DNA from: Bacillus ectoiniformans
GTDB taxonomy: Bacteria > Bacillota > Bacilli > Bacillales > Domibacillaceae
DNA: 64,000 bases
Direction of reading: 5' to 3'
Assembly: GCF_016908875.1 (NCBI RefSeq)
Contig: NZ_JAFBES010000004.1
Span: forward strand, 1 to 64,000
Shown here: in pieces, positions 16,716-25,460 of the stretch
Layout: every line of letters starts with the position of its first letter
How positions within the stretch are numbered: position 1 is the stretch's first letter
Position numbers and translations under genes: made by a program
The notes under the pieces: generated by a model
The model's database searches: none
Told to the model about the DNA's origin: nothing
The model's input: the letters and a program-made list of their open reading frames with translations, nothing else

Positions 16716-18155
16716 TTAGGCTGTCTGAGTTTGCTCAGCTTCTTTTTTCTCAATTTCTTGAATTTCTTCCTCTGATAGATATTCCACCTTTAACCCAAGG
16801 AAGGCCATAAGAATCGCAATAAGCGGAACCGCATAGTTCATGACTGCATACGGAGCATAAGCGAATGGATGTACTGCGAGAGTAGATAGAATAAACACAC
16901 CGCACGTATTCCATGGAACAAATGGAGAAGTAACCGTTCCCCCGTCTTCTAATGCACGTGATAAGTTTTTAGAATGAAGCTTTTTGTTACGGTATGCTTT
17001 TACATACATTCTGCCCGGAAGCAAAATAGAAATATATTGTTCAGATGCTGTTACGTTCGTTACAAAAGCAGATGCAATGGTTGTCGCAATCAAGCTTCCT
17101 GCTGATTTAGCCAGCTTCAAGATTTGATCAACAATTGATTTCAGCATGCCTGTTTGTTCCATGACTCCGCCAAACGTCATTGCCACAATTGTTAAAGAAA
17201 CCGTGTACATCATTGAATCAATACCACCGCGGTTGAATAGGTCATCTACAAGCTGATTACCTGTCTCAATTGAAAATCCGCCTTGGAGAGTATTGACTGC
17301 ATCGCTAACTGAACCGCCTTGAATGAATACATGACATAGCCAACCTAGGAAAATACCAATTGCCAAAGCTGGAAGAGCCGGCACTTTTTTCGCGACTAAC
17401 ACGATAACCGCTAACGGCACTAACAAAAGCCATGGTGAGATAACGAAACTATCTTGAAGGACATCTAGTACACCATTGATCTTGCCTGTATCTACAGACC
17501 CAGCAGTAAATTGTCTGCCTAAGAAGAAATACACGATAAGCGCAATGGCCATACCTGGGATTGTTGTGTAAAACATATGTTTAATATGTTCAAATAAATC
17601 GGTTCCAGTGATTCCTGCAGCCAGGTTCGTCGTATCTGAAAGCGGTGACATTTTATCTCCAAAATAAGAACCTGAAATAATCGCTCCAGCAACCATTGGA
17701 GCTGGGATTCCCATACTGATGCCAATTCCCATTCCCGCTACACCAATCGTTCCCATTGTTGACCATGAACTTCCGATCGCTAAGGTGACAATGGCACAAA
17801 TCACACTGATAGAAACTAAAAATAAGGAAGGTGTAATAATTTTGAGGCCGTAGTAGATCATAGTAGCCACAATGCCGCCGCCAATCCATGCGCCAATCGT
17901 TAAGCCTACCATAATAATGATTAAGATTGCCGGAAGCGCGAGACGGATACCTTTATAGGCACCTTCTTCCATGTCATTCCATTTATATCCTAGACGCCAG
18001 CCGATCAATGCCGCTGTCACTGTTCCAATAATTAATGGAACATGCGGGCTGCCTTCAAATTTAATAATTGTTACAGCCATAACTGCAACCATTACTATGA
18101 TTGGCGCAATAGCTAACCAAAAAGGCACGTGAATTTCGTGTTTCTGCTCTTTCAT
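16716..18155 (-). CDS. nhaC: NhaC-family Na+/H+ (or organic anion/amino acid) antiporter 1
   Basis: This 479-residue transporter has about 12 membrane helices and NhaC-family signatures: GSYFGDKMSPLSDTTNLAAG (about residue 160), ILLPGRMYVKAYRNKKLHSK, and TSPFVPWNTCGVFI near the end. The family exchanges Na+ for H+; MleN of B. subtilis couples malate/lactate exchange to it. The upstream region shares a promoter element with rocA, which hints at a role in arginine or ornithine metabolism (inference). The ribosome site GAAGAGGATAT precedes ATG 18155. A paralogue lies at 41297. Confidence 0.88.
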   Translation of the reverse strand: MKEQKHEIHVPFWLAIAPIIVMVAVMAVTIIKFEGSPHVPLIIGTVTAALIGWRLGYKWNDMEEGAYKGIRLALPAILIIIMVGLTIGAWIGGGIVATMIYYGLKIITPSLFLVSISVICAIVTLAIGSSWSTMGTIGVAGMGIGISMGIPAPMVAGAIISGSYFGDKMSPLSDTTNLAAGITGTDLFEHIKHMFYTTIPGMAIALIVYFFLGRQFTAGSVDTGKINGVLDVLQDSFVISPWLLLVPLAVIVLVAKKVPALPALAIGIFLGWLCHVFIQGGSVSDAVNTLQGGFSIETGNQLVDDLFNRGGIDSMMYTVSLTIVAMTFGGVMEQTGMLKSIVDQILKLAKSAGSLIATTIASAFVTNVTASEQYISILLPGRMYVKAYRNKKLHSKNLSRALEDGGTVTSPFVPWNTCGVFILSTLAVHPFAYAPYAVMNYAVPLIAILMAFLGLKVEYLSEEEIQEIEKKEAEQTQTA

Positions 18156-18239
18156 ATATCCTCTTCCCTTCTTTAATACATCTACTTTTTATGTAGTGAA
18201 TCTTAATCCCCATTTTCTTTCTGAGCCATTCTTTTTTTC

Positions 18240-18271
18240 TGCATATTGAAAACCCTTACATATTGTATAAT
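18240..18271 (-). promoter_or_regulatory. nhaC promoter element shared with rocA
   Basis: This segment is 28/32 identical to 13178-13209. It contains a near-consensus cre-like box, TGAAAACCCTTACA (18247-18260 on the plus strand, central G replaced by C). Toward nhaC it has a -10-like TATACA. Upstream for this gene lie further inverted repeats at 18284-18330. Confidence 0.5.
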
Positions 18272-18283
18272 ATCAAAAATTCT

Positions 18284-18330
18284 TGCAAATGAAATGCAAA
18301 TTTTTTGAGCGCCTGCAAAATATTTTTGCT
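18284..18330. promoter_or_regulatory. Pair of TGCAAA-type inverted repeats upstream of nhaC
   Basis: Two inverted repeats occur in tandem: TTGCA-N7-TGCAA (about 18284-18299), and GCAAAA-TAT-TTTTGC (about 18315-18329) framed by TTGAGC/GCTCAA. They resemble the repeats beside rocA and are candidate activator sites. Confidence 0.45.
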
Positions 18331-18420
18331 CAATATGCAGAATATTTAAACGGCTACTATAAATTATACATAAATTTTTCGTTTTGACAAATTCTTTTGA
18401 AATCTTTGTTTTTTCATACA

Positions 18421-18451
18421 AAAAGACACTGCCTAATAAAGACAGTGCCTT
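18421..18451 (-). terminator. Terminator after the coat protein gene
   Basis: The minus-strand stem GGCACTG/CAGTGTC with an 11-base loop is followed by TTTTT. Confidence 0.8.
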
Positions 18452-18461
18452 CGCCCTCATA

Positions 18462-19133
18462 TTAGTGAGGAATATTTGTCGCAGGTGCAGCTTGTGCAGT
18501 TTGAGCCGGCGCATAAGCATTGATCATTTGCTGCATGTCCTGCATAGCAAATTGCGGCACTTGATAGTAATGGCGCTTGTTTTGATATAGGGATAATTCA
18601 TAAGCCATTTCAATGTCATTCGGAACAGAGTCGGCCAAAACGCGGCGCACGACAGGGTTTGTTACTTCTAAGGCAGACATTGCTTTTAAGGAGGCTAATG
18701 ACTTCAAGGCTCCTAATAAACAGTTAGAAACATGCTCTTCTGAAATTTCATCAGCAGATTGAATCGGCTTTTTAGGTTCCCCTGGCTGCATCCCATAAAT
18801 GAAATCATGCGTTTGCTGCATATTATATGTTTGGGTCGGCACAGCTGGTTTTTGCCCAGTTTTAAAACACTCTACTGTCGTGTTGTATTCTTGTTGAATA
18901 AATTGATATTGCTGATCAATGATTTGAAGCAGCTCAGGCTCCTGCACGTATTGCTTTAACAAAGTATATTGATTCATGACATCAATTGTTGCCGAAAGCA
19001 CTTCGTGTACGTCTAAGACTTCATGCCCGCCGTGGTTCATTTGCTGCGGAATGGAATTAGATTGAAGATTTTGTTGGTTTAACTGGTTTTGTTGATTTTG
19101 CTGATTTATCGGGTTTTGTCCTGGTATTTGCAT
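18462..19133 (-). CDS. CotF-type spore coat protein (YhcQ-like)
   Basis: This 223-residue protein has a Gln/Asn-rich N-terminus (NQQNQQNQLNQQN). A helical coat-F (ferritin-like) domain follows, with VHEVLSATIDVMNQYTLLKQ and a later SNCLLGALKSLASLKAMSAL. The tail is Ala/Gln-rich. CotF/YhcQ relatives are spore coat or spore-associated proteins. ATG 19133 (MQIPGQ) is chosen because GAGGAGGAATCATCC precedes it; an in-frame start 10 codons upstream has no site. It is monocistronic. Confidence 0.85.
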   Translation of the reverse strand: MQIPGQNPINQQNQQNQLNQQNLQSNSIPQQMNHGGHEVLDVHEVLSATIDVMNQYTLLKQYVQEPELLQIIDQQYQFIQQEYNTTVECFKTGQKPAVPTQTYNMQQTHDFIYGMQPGEPKKPIQSADEISEEHVSNCLLGALKSLASLKAMSALEVTNPVVRRVLADSVPNDIEMAYELSLYQNKRHYYQVPQFAMQDMQQMINAYAPAQTAQAAPATNIPH

Positions 19134-19207
19134 GGATGATTCCTCCTCATGATCAATTTTCAATCATAAGTATTGTGTGTCTTAATTCCATGCTTATGCG
19201 CAGGCAT

Positions 19208-20170
19208 CTAAGGCAAAATTTGATACGCTCTTTTTTTGGTTTGACCGGTATGAGGGAAATGGGTTGACTGCAGAAGTTTGGCAGCCGCGGATGGGGATTG
19301 AATATGGAGGAAAGCTCGCAGCTGCTGATTAGTAATACTTGTGCGAATCAGCAGAGAATAATCAGACAGAGCAGATAAATGAGCGTTCTTCGATTGGGTT
19401 AAACATCGAGGACAGTACCACTTCCCCCTTCTTTTTTCCATCTGTAAGTTCAAACAGTCCGGACAATGGACACCTGTTAACAACTCATTTTCAAAAAGGC
19501 CAAAGCGCTCTAGTATATTGATCTCGTTGCTGGTGTGATGTTGGAGAAGAAGCTTGCGAAGTTTCCGAAGGTGCTGTGGAGTATATAGTTCCGTATGATG
19601 CTGTTTAGAAAAATTAGCGATAGCTGCTTGTAAGTAAGGACTCCGAATGACTGATTTCACATAATCTTTCGTATCCGAATGTGTTTTTAATACAGCTTGG
19701 GAATTAGTCATAACTACAAGTGTTTCGATTGGGATGGCAGGCAGCTTGTGAAATTGTATCCACTGAGTGAAAAGACGCTTTTGATTCTGCACTTGTAAAA
19801 CCGGATCAGGGAATGCCTCTTCTCCTGCAGAAGTTGTTCGGATCATCTGGTGAAACAGCGGGTCAAAAAATAATGTGCCTGAAATATTTTTCGCTTCAAT
19901 GATCAACAAAAAAGAAGCTGACAACAGAAGAAAGTCCATTTGAAAAAAATGCAGACCGTTTTTTAATCGCAGATCCTGAAAAATAATGAACTCCTGTTCC
20001 GGCAGATAACTTAAATAATAATCTAAAGATTCTTCCCCTCGCAATCCAGCTAAAGATTTCGCTAATTCTGCTGTTATTAATTCTCTTTTAGGGTGGTGCT
20101 CAGGCAGCCTCCTCAACAACGCTTCTAATTGCTGAATTTTGACCGGACGACCTCGATATTTAGCAATCAA
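19208..20170 (-). CDS. NERD-domain protein with C-terminal zinc ribbon
   Basis: This 320-residue protein has a NERD (nuclease-related) domain at about residues 40-160. It includes GEESLDYYL, the conserved Asp of MDFLLLS and the ExK of IIEAKNISG, which match the PD-(D/E)xK nuclease fold pattern. A zinc ribbon follows with Cys 236, 239, 253 and 256 (CPDC...CPRC). The C-terminal helix-rich end may bind nucleic acid. The substrate is unknown. The start is TTG 20170 behind AAAGGAGTG. A nested repeat field lies immediately upstream. Confidence 0.82.
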   Translation of the reverse strand: MIAKYRGRPVKIQQLEALLRRLPEHHPKRELITAELAKSLAGLRGEESLDYYLSYLPEQEFIIFQDLRLKNGLHFFQMDFLLLSASFLLIIEAKNISGTLFFDPLFHQMIRTTSAGEEAFPDPVLQVQNQKRLFTQWIQFHKLPAIPIETLVVMTNSQAVLKTHSDTKDYVKSVIRSPYLQAAIANFSKQHHTELYTPQHLRKLRKLLLQHHTSNEINILERFGLFENELLTGVHCPDCLNLQMEKRRGKWYCPRCLTQSKNAHLSALSDYSLLIRTSITNQQLRAFLHIQSPSAAAKLLQSTHFPHTGQTKKRAYQILP

Positions 20171-20323
20171 ATGATCACTCCTTTCAGAATTAGTGTTTAT
20201 ATTCTCTTACTTCGCTGGAATTCCTGCTGTGTTCTTAAAAAATGTCCTAGGTTTAGAGGTGTGAGGTGTGATTCTTTTTTAGGCGAGTGCCATTCCGCTT
20301 TTCAGCGACCAACGCTGCTGGCC

Positions 20324-20699
20324 ATTCTTTCCGTTTTCGCCTGGATTCTTTCCAATCCAGCCGATATTCTTTCCGTTTCAGGCAATATTCTTTCCGTTCC
20401 AAATATTATTCTTTCCGTTTCCCCATTTATTCCTGCCAATCCGATTTTACGCGGCCACACTGATGACCATTCTTTCTGTTTTCGCTTGGATTCTTTCCAA
20501 TTCAGCCGAGAATCTTTCCTTTTCTGGCGATATTCTGTCCGATCCGAGCAATATTCTTTCCGTTTCCCCGTTTATTCCTGCCAACCCACTTTTCCGTGGC
20601 CACCCTGCGGATCATTCTTTCTGTTTTCGCCTGGATTCTTTCTGTTTCAACCGATATTCTTTCCAATCCGAACATTATTCTTTCCGTTTCCCGATTATT
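20324..20699. repeat. Nested repeat field A: 21-bp units in 145-bp higher-order repeats
   Basis: Units of exactly 21 bp beginning ATTCTTTCC are arranged five in a row (105 bp). A 40-bp linker beginning ATTCCTGCCAA follows, and then the pattern restarts. Blocks start at 20324, 20469 and 20614, exactly 145 bp apart; the third block is shortened. The units vary mainly in their last 12 bases. The same unit occurs at 44693-45225. No gene is called in this 600-bp gap between the NERD gene and yugI. Confidence 0.92.
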
Positions 20700-20735
20700 C
20701 ATGCCAAACTACATATTCAAATCTGCCGCGCCTAT

Positions 20736-20777
20736 AAAAAAATCCCCGCATGGCCAGCTTCGGCCTCTGCGGGGATC
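20736..20777 (-). terminator. Terminator after yugI
   Basis: The stem ATCCCCGCA/TGCGGGGAT, with a second inner pairing GGCC/GGCC, is followed by TTTTTT on the minus strand. Confidence 0.88.
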
Positions 20778-20788
20778 TAATTAATCAT

Positions 20789-21163
20789 TTATTTCTTTTC
20801 GGATTGGGCAATCCACTCTTGAAGTTTGTCTTTTAATGTGTTGAAACCTTCACCGTCATCGTCAAGCTTGATCGCTGCTGCTTGGCGGCGTGCCGGATTG
20901 TTTGCTGCAGCTGGTTTCGGCTCTTCCGTTGCACGGATGGATAAGCTGATTTTTCCTTCGCTTTCATTAACAGAAATCACTTTCACATTTACTTCGTCAC
21001 CGACTTTAAGATGTTCGTTAATGTCTTTTACATAGCCGTGAGTAATTTCTGAGATGTGAACTAATCCTTGCGTTCCGTTGTCTAAAGCAATAAACGCTCC
21101 GTACGGTTGAATTCCTGTAACTTTTCCTGTAACAACTTGGCCTGGTTCATATTTATTTTCCAT
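20789..21163 (-). CDS. yugI: S1-domain general stress protein YugI
   Basis: This 124-residue protein has an N-terminal S1 RNA-binding domain (YEPGQVVTGKVTGIQPYGAF, then GLVHISEITHGYVKDINEHL and VGDEVNVKV; residues 5-75). An Ala/Pro linker and the conserved tail GFNTLKDKLQEWI follow. It matches B. subtilis YugI (general stress protein 13), which is ribosome-associated. The start is ATG 21163 after AGGAGTG; an in-frame TTG one codon earlier is less well spaced. Confidence 0.92.
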   Translation of the reverse strand: MENKYEPGQVVTGKVTGIQPYGAFIALDNGTQGLVHISEITHGYVKDINEHLKVGDEVNVKVISVNESEGKISLSIRATEEPKPAAANNPARRQAAAIKLDDDGEGFNTLKDKLQEWIAQSEKK

Positions 21164-21387
21164 CAAAACACTCCTAAAATTTATTTCCTTATCTACGCAT
21201 CACAAAATTATACCACAAACTCTGTGAAATTTCTAAACTTATCGTTCACATACCAGTAAATCCCATAAATAGATATGTAAGTATTTCCAATTCAATTAAA
21301 TTCAGTGAATTTTGATAAAAGTCTATCCTTTTGCAAAAAATCATAGTACATTAGTACAATCATCATGAATTGAAAGAGGAGAATCAC

Positions 21388-22734
21388 ATGAATAATCAAG
21401 AACAGTGGTCATCAAAGATCGGTTTTATCCTCGCAGCAGCTGGTTCAGCGATTGGACTTGGAGCGATATGGAAGTTTCCTTATATGGCTGGAACGAATGG
21501 AGGAGGAGTATTCTTTCTTCTTTTTATTTTGTTTACAATTTTAATCGGCACACCGATACTGCTTGCGGAATTTTATCTTGGCCGACGCACGCAGAAAGAT
21601 GCCGTTTCTGCTTTTAAAGTGCTGGCACCAAATACAGCGTGGCCCCTTGTTGGGATCTTGGGCGTTATATGCGCCTTTATTATCTTATCCTTCTATAGTG
21701 TTGTTGGTGGTTGGATCTTATCCTATATTTACCGCAATGCGACAGGGCAGCTTTTTGCTGACAGCGCAATCTCATACGAAGATTTATTCGGCCAGATCAT
21801 TGCAAGCCCGGCAGAAGTCTTATTGGCTCAAGGAGTATTTATGATTATCACCATCCTTGTTGTCCGCGGCGGCATTCAGAATGGAATTGAGAAAGCAAGT
21901 ACATATATGATGCCAGCTCTATTCATCCTATTTATGGTGCTCGTGGTTCGTTCCCTTACACTGGATGGTGCGATGGAAGGCGTTGAGTTTTTACTGAAAC
22001 CTGATTGGTCGCTTCTCACAGCCAAAACATCTTTACTTGCTTTAGGACAAGCCTTCTTTACACTTAGCATTGGGGTTTCCATTATGATTACGTACGCCTC
22101 TTATTTAGGAAAAGAAGTGAACTTGCCGAGCTCAGCCTTATCTGTGGCGGGAATGAATATTTTCATTTCATTATTAGCCGGACTCGTGATCTTCCCTGCC
22201 GTGTTCGCTTTAGGGTTTGAGCCAAATGCAGGAGCAGGGCTTGTGTTTGTCGTATTGCCGGCTGTTTTTAATGAAATAGCTTTTGGCAGCGTCTTTTTCT
22301 TCGTATTCTTGCTTCTTTTGTTATTTGCTACTCTGACGTCAGCCTTCTCAATTCTTGAAATTGTAGTGGCTGCCCTGACAAAAGGAGACTCTGACAAGAG
22401 AAAACGATATACGTGGATTGCCGGAATTCTCATCTTTATTACCGGAATTCCAAGCGCCTTATCGTTTGGTGTGTTCAGCCACATTCAAGTATTTGGCAAG
22501 TCTATTTTTGACTTTGCTGACTTCATTACCAATAGTATCGGCATGCCGCTTGGAGCATTGTTCATCTCTTTATTTGTCGGATTTAGAATGAAAAAGAGTG
22601 ATGTGTACCAAGAAATTAGCCAAGGATCATCTATTGCGTCGAAACTATTTAACATCTGGTACTTCTTAGTAAAATATTTAGCACCAGCAGCGATCATCTT
22701 GATCTTCCTGCAGTCTTTTGGATTATTTGAATAA
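21388..22734 (+). CDS. Neurotransmitter:sodium symporter (NSS/SNF) family transporter
   Basis: This 448-residue protein has about 11-12 membrane helices. The TM1 signature GFILAAAGSAIGLGAIWKFP followed by NGGGVF forms the Na+/substrate site in LeuT-type transporters. The likely substrate is an amino acid, carried in with Na+; it cannot be specified. ATG 21388 is chosen because GAGGAGAATCAC precedes it. The TTG six codons earlier overlaps that site. It is inserted between yugI and alaT relative to B. subtilis and is convergent with alaT. Confidence 0.9.
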   Translation: MNNQEQWSSKIGFILAAAGSAIGLGAIWKFPYMAGTNGGGVFFLLFILFTILIGTPILLAEFYLGRRTQKDAVSAFKVLAPNTAWPLVGILGVICAFIILSFYSVVGGWILSYIYRNATGQLFADSAISYEDLFGQIIASPAEVLLAQGVFMIITILVVRGGIQNGIEKASTYMMPALFILFMVLVVRSLTLDGAMEGVEFLLKPDWSLLTAKTSLLALGQAFFTLSIGVSIMITYASYLGKEVNLPSSALSVAGMNIFISLLAGLVIFPAVFALGFEPNAGAGLVFVVLPAVFNEIAFGSVFFFVFLLLLLFATLTSAFSILEIVVAALTKGDSDKRKRYTWIAGILIFITGIPSALSFGVFSHIQVFGKSIFDFADFITNSIGMPLGALFISLFVGFRMKKSDVYQEISQGSSIASKLFNIWYFLVKYLAPAAIILIFLQSFGLFE

Positions 22735-22742
22735 AAACAACA

Positions 22743-22779
22743 GAGCAGACAACCTCTACGGGCTGTCTGCTCCTTTTTT
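22743..22779. terminator. Bidirectional terminator between the NSS transporter and alaT
   Basis: The 9-bp stem GAGCAGACA/TGTCTGCTC is followed by a run of T on the plus strand. Confidence 0.85.
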
Positions 22780-23954
22780 TAGCTCTGTTCTAAACTATCA
22801 ATAAACCGCTTGATGCGCTTAATCGCTTCTTGAAGCTGTGCCATGGAAGACGCATAGGAGCAGCGGATATATCCTTCTCCGCCTTTTCCAAACACGGAAC
22901 CAGGTACAACTGCGACTTTTTCTTTTAATAGCAGCTGTTCGGCAAATTGCTCAGAAGTTAAACCTGTCGATTGAATGGAAGGAAATACATAGAACGCTCC
23001 GCCCGGCACATGGCAGGAAAGTCCAATTTCATTTAGTGACTGGGCAAAATAATTCCGGCGGCGGCGGTAATCATTTTTCATTTCCTCCACATCACTCTGG
23101 CCATTTTGCAGAGCTTCGAGCGCCGCATATTGTGCAGGTGTGGAAGCGCACATCATCGCATACTGATGAATTTTCAGCATCGCCTGCGATAACTCAGCAG
23201 GTGCGCAGATAAATCCTAAGCGCCAGCCTGTCATGGCAAATCCTTTGGAAAAACCATTAATTAAAATCGTTCTCTCTCTCATCCCCGGCAAACTTGCAAT
23301 TGACGTGTGGACTTCGTCATAAGCAAGCTCCGCATAAATTTCATCGGCAATAACCAATAGGTCATATTTTTGGACAATGTGACTGATTGCGATCAGGTCT
23401 TCTTTTCCAAGCTGGGTCCCGGTTGGATTGTTTGGTGAACATAGCAAGAGTGCCTTTGTATTCGGCGTAATCGCTTTTTCTAATTCCTCTGCCTGCAGCT
23501 TAAAGCCGTGTTGTCCAGTGGTTTCCACGGTTACTGCCTTTCCTCCAGCTAGTTCGACAAGAGGAACATAAGATACGAAGCAAGGCTCAACAACAACGAC
23601 TTCATCTCCCGGATCCAGAATAGCTCTCATAGCGATATCAATTGCTTGGCTGGCTCCCACTGTGACAATGACCTCTTCTTTCGGATCATACGTTACCTTA
23701 AACCCTTGTTCTATGTACCGCGTAATCTCTTCCCGAAGTTCAATCAGGCCAGCATTAGCTGTATAAGAAGTGAATCCGCGTTCTAATGAAAGGATCGCTG
23801 CTTCACGGACAGACCAAGAGGTAATAAAATCCGGTTCACCCACACCTAAGGAGATAACCCCCTCCATTGTAGCGGCTAAATCAAAAAATTTCCTAATCCC
23901 TGACGGCCGCATATTTTCAACGGATTTAGCGACATAACTTTTAGTAATCGTCAT
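22779..23954 (-). CDS. alaT: Class I/II aminotransferase AlaT
   Basis: This 391-residue PLP aminotransferase has VTVGASQAIDIAMRAILDPG, the SPNNPTGT motif, VIADEIYAELAYD and the PLP lysine in INGFSKGFAMTGWRLG (about residue 235). The B. subtilis orthologue YugH/AlaT is an alanine-forming transaminase. Its start codon overlaps the alaR stop by one base, so the two are translationally coupled and AlaR likely controls both. Confidence 0.9.
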   Translation of the reverse strand: MTITKSYVAKSVENMRPSGIRKFFDLAATMEGVISLGVGEPDFITSWSVREAAILSLERGFTSYTANAGLIELREEITRYIEQGFKVTYDPKEEVIVTVGASQAIDIAMRAILDPGDEVVVVEPCFVSYVPLVELAGGKAVTVETTGQHGFKLQAEELEKAITPNTKALLLCSPNNPTGTQLGKEDLIAISHIVQKYDLLVIADEIYAELAYDEVHTSIASLPGMRERTILINGFSKGFAMTGWRLGFICAPAELSQAMLKIHQYAMMCASTPAQYAALEALQNGQSDVEEMKNDYRRRRNYFAQSLNEIGLSCHVPGGAFYVFPSIQSTGLTSEQFAEQLLLKEKVAVVPGSVFGKGGEGYIRCSYASSMAQLQEAIKRIKRFIDSLEQS

Positions 23955-24457
23955 TATGGAGACACCACGATTCTTTTATCACTTTGCTTTTCTTCTTCAT
24001 AAATAATGCTGTCATGCTTATATTTCTTCAATTGAAAATGAGTCGTGGTGGAAACGACTGAATCTAGTGTAGACAGTTTCTCAGAAACAAAACGGGCAAT
24101 TTCATTCATCGAACGGCCCTCAACTGACACAGACAAATCATATACACCAGACATTAAGTAAACGGAACTCACTTCTTTGAAGCGGTAAATTCTTTCTGCC
24201 ACTTCATCAAACCCCACTCCTCTTTGCGGTGTCACTTTTACATCAATGATGGCTGTAACTCCTTGGTAGCTATCTATTTTTGCCCAGTCAACAAGGGTTG
24301 TATAATGAACGATCACTCGCTTTTCTTCCAATCGTTTAATGATCGATTCTACTTCTTCTACATTAAGACTCACCATCTTTGCAAGATCCTGCGGCTGCAG
24401 ACGGGCGTCTTTTTCTAAAATTTCTAAGATCTCCACTTCTTTTTCATTCAGCTGCAT
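23954..24457 (-). CDS. alaR: Lrp/AsnC-family regulator AlaR
   Basis: This 167-residue regulator has an N-terminal helix-turn-helix (VEILEILEKDARLQPQDLAK) and a C-terminal RAM/ACT ligand-binding domain (about residues 65-145). The latter includes VAERIYRFKEVSSVYLMSGV and YDLSVSVEGRSMNEIARFV. It heads the alaR-alaT operon, behind AGAGGGGGAG. As in B. subtilis YugG, it probably senses alanine or a related amino acid. Confidence 0.9.
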   Translation of the reverse strand: MQLNEKEVEILEILEKDARLQPQDLAKMVSLNVEEVESIIKRLEEKRVIVHYTTLVDWAKIDSYQGVTAIIDVKVTPQRGVGFDEVAERIYRFKEVSSVYLMSGVYDLSVSVEGRSMNEIARFVSEKLSTLDSVVSTTTHFQLKKYKHDSIIYEEEKQSDKRIVVSP

Positions 24458-24593
24458 AATTCTCCCCCTCTGATATTCGAAGTAAACGATATAAGTATAA
24501 CAAATTTAGCAGAGAAAAGACGAGATAATTGACATAATATTTAAAACTTTTTATGCTTTCTATATTCTAACTCATTTGAAAGGAAGCTTCCTG

Positions 24594-25433
24594 ATGACTG
24601 AGGACCGTTTACCGATTGAAAAACAGATCAACGGCATTAAGCTGTACTACGAATGGCTCCCAAACTTGCATGCTGAAAAAACGATCGTATTCTTGCATGG
24701 CTTTCTATCCTCTTCTTTTTCATTCAGAAAACTGGTACCGCTATTGCAAGAACAGTATTCATTATTGCTGATTGATTGGCCTCCGTTTGGCAAAACGGAA
24801 AAATCCAAAAAATATCATTATTCTTATCGGAACATTTCATATACCATTGCGGCTTTAATCAAGCAGCTCTCTGCGACTAATATTACAGTTGCCGGCCATT
24901 CGATGGGCGGTCAATTAGCTCTGCACCTTATCAAGCACCATCCTGAGATAGCGGAAAATGCCGTACTGATTTCTGCTTCTGGCTACATTCCTCAAGCAAA
25001 AAAAAGACTGATCGCAGCCAGTTACTTGCCATTTGCCGATCAGTTAGTAAAAAAATGGTTAGAAAAAACCGGTGTGGAAGGAAATTTGCGAAAAGTGGTT
25101 TTCGATCAGGCAATGATTGAAGATGAGATGATTCTCGGATACGAGGAACCCTTTCTTAAACGGGACATCTTCACTGGTCTTGCGCGTTTTTTACGTCATC
25201 GCGAAGGAGATTTTACATCTCAGGAATTACAGACGATCCTTACTCCCTGTTTGCTTATTTACGGGGAACATGACAGAATCGTTCCCCTCTCAACCGGAAG
25301 ACGTCTAGCCGACGATCTGCCGATAAGCGTACTTAAAGTCATTCCGCGTGCCGGCCACCTTGTTCCTGAAGAAAAGCCGGAGGAAACCGCCCGTTTAATC
25401 CAGGATTTTCTTCAGACAAACTCAAACAAATAA
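24594..25433 (+). CDS. yugF: Alpha/beta hydrolase YugF
   Basis: This 279-residue alpha/beta-hydrolase fold protein has an oxyanion motif FLHGFLSSSFSFRKL, a nucleophile elbow AGHSMGGQLALHL (Ser), an acid in IYGEHDRIVPL (Asp) and a base in PRAGHLVPEEKP (His). The substrate is unknown. ATG 24594 is preferred: AAAGGAAG sits 9-10 bases upstream, while TTG 24576 lies before that site. It is divergent from alaR. Confidence 0.9.
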   Translation: MTEDRLPIEKQINGIKLYYEWLPNLHAEKTIVFLHGFLSSSFSFRKLVPLLQEQYSLLLIDWPPFGKTEKSKKYHYSYRNISYTIAALIKQLSATNITVAGHSMGGQLALHLIKHHPEIAENAVLISASGYIPQAKKRLIAASYLPFADQLVKKWLEKTGVEGNLRKVVFDQAMIEDEMILGYEEPFLKRDIFTGLARFLRHREGDFTSQELQTILTPCLLIYGEHDRIVPLSTGRRLADDLPISVLKVIPRAGHLVPEEKPEETARLIQDFLQTNSNK

Positions 25434-25460
25434 AGACGCCACATGGCGCCTTATTTGTTT
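25426..25460. terminator. Terminator between yugF and yugE
   Basis: CAAATAAAGACGCCA pairs with TGGCGCCTTATTTG across a 2-base loop with one irregularity. The arm includes the yugF stop codon and serves both convergent genes. Confidence 0.65.

Noticed and set aside
20324-20699. CRISPR-like array
   Set aside because: Units are contiguous 21-bp degenerate repeats with no unique spacers of constant length between identical repeats, and no cas genes are in the window.
20129-20737. Long open frames across repeat field A on both strands
   Set aside because: They exist because 21 bp is a multiple of three. They lack ribosome sites and give low-complexity products.
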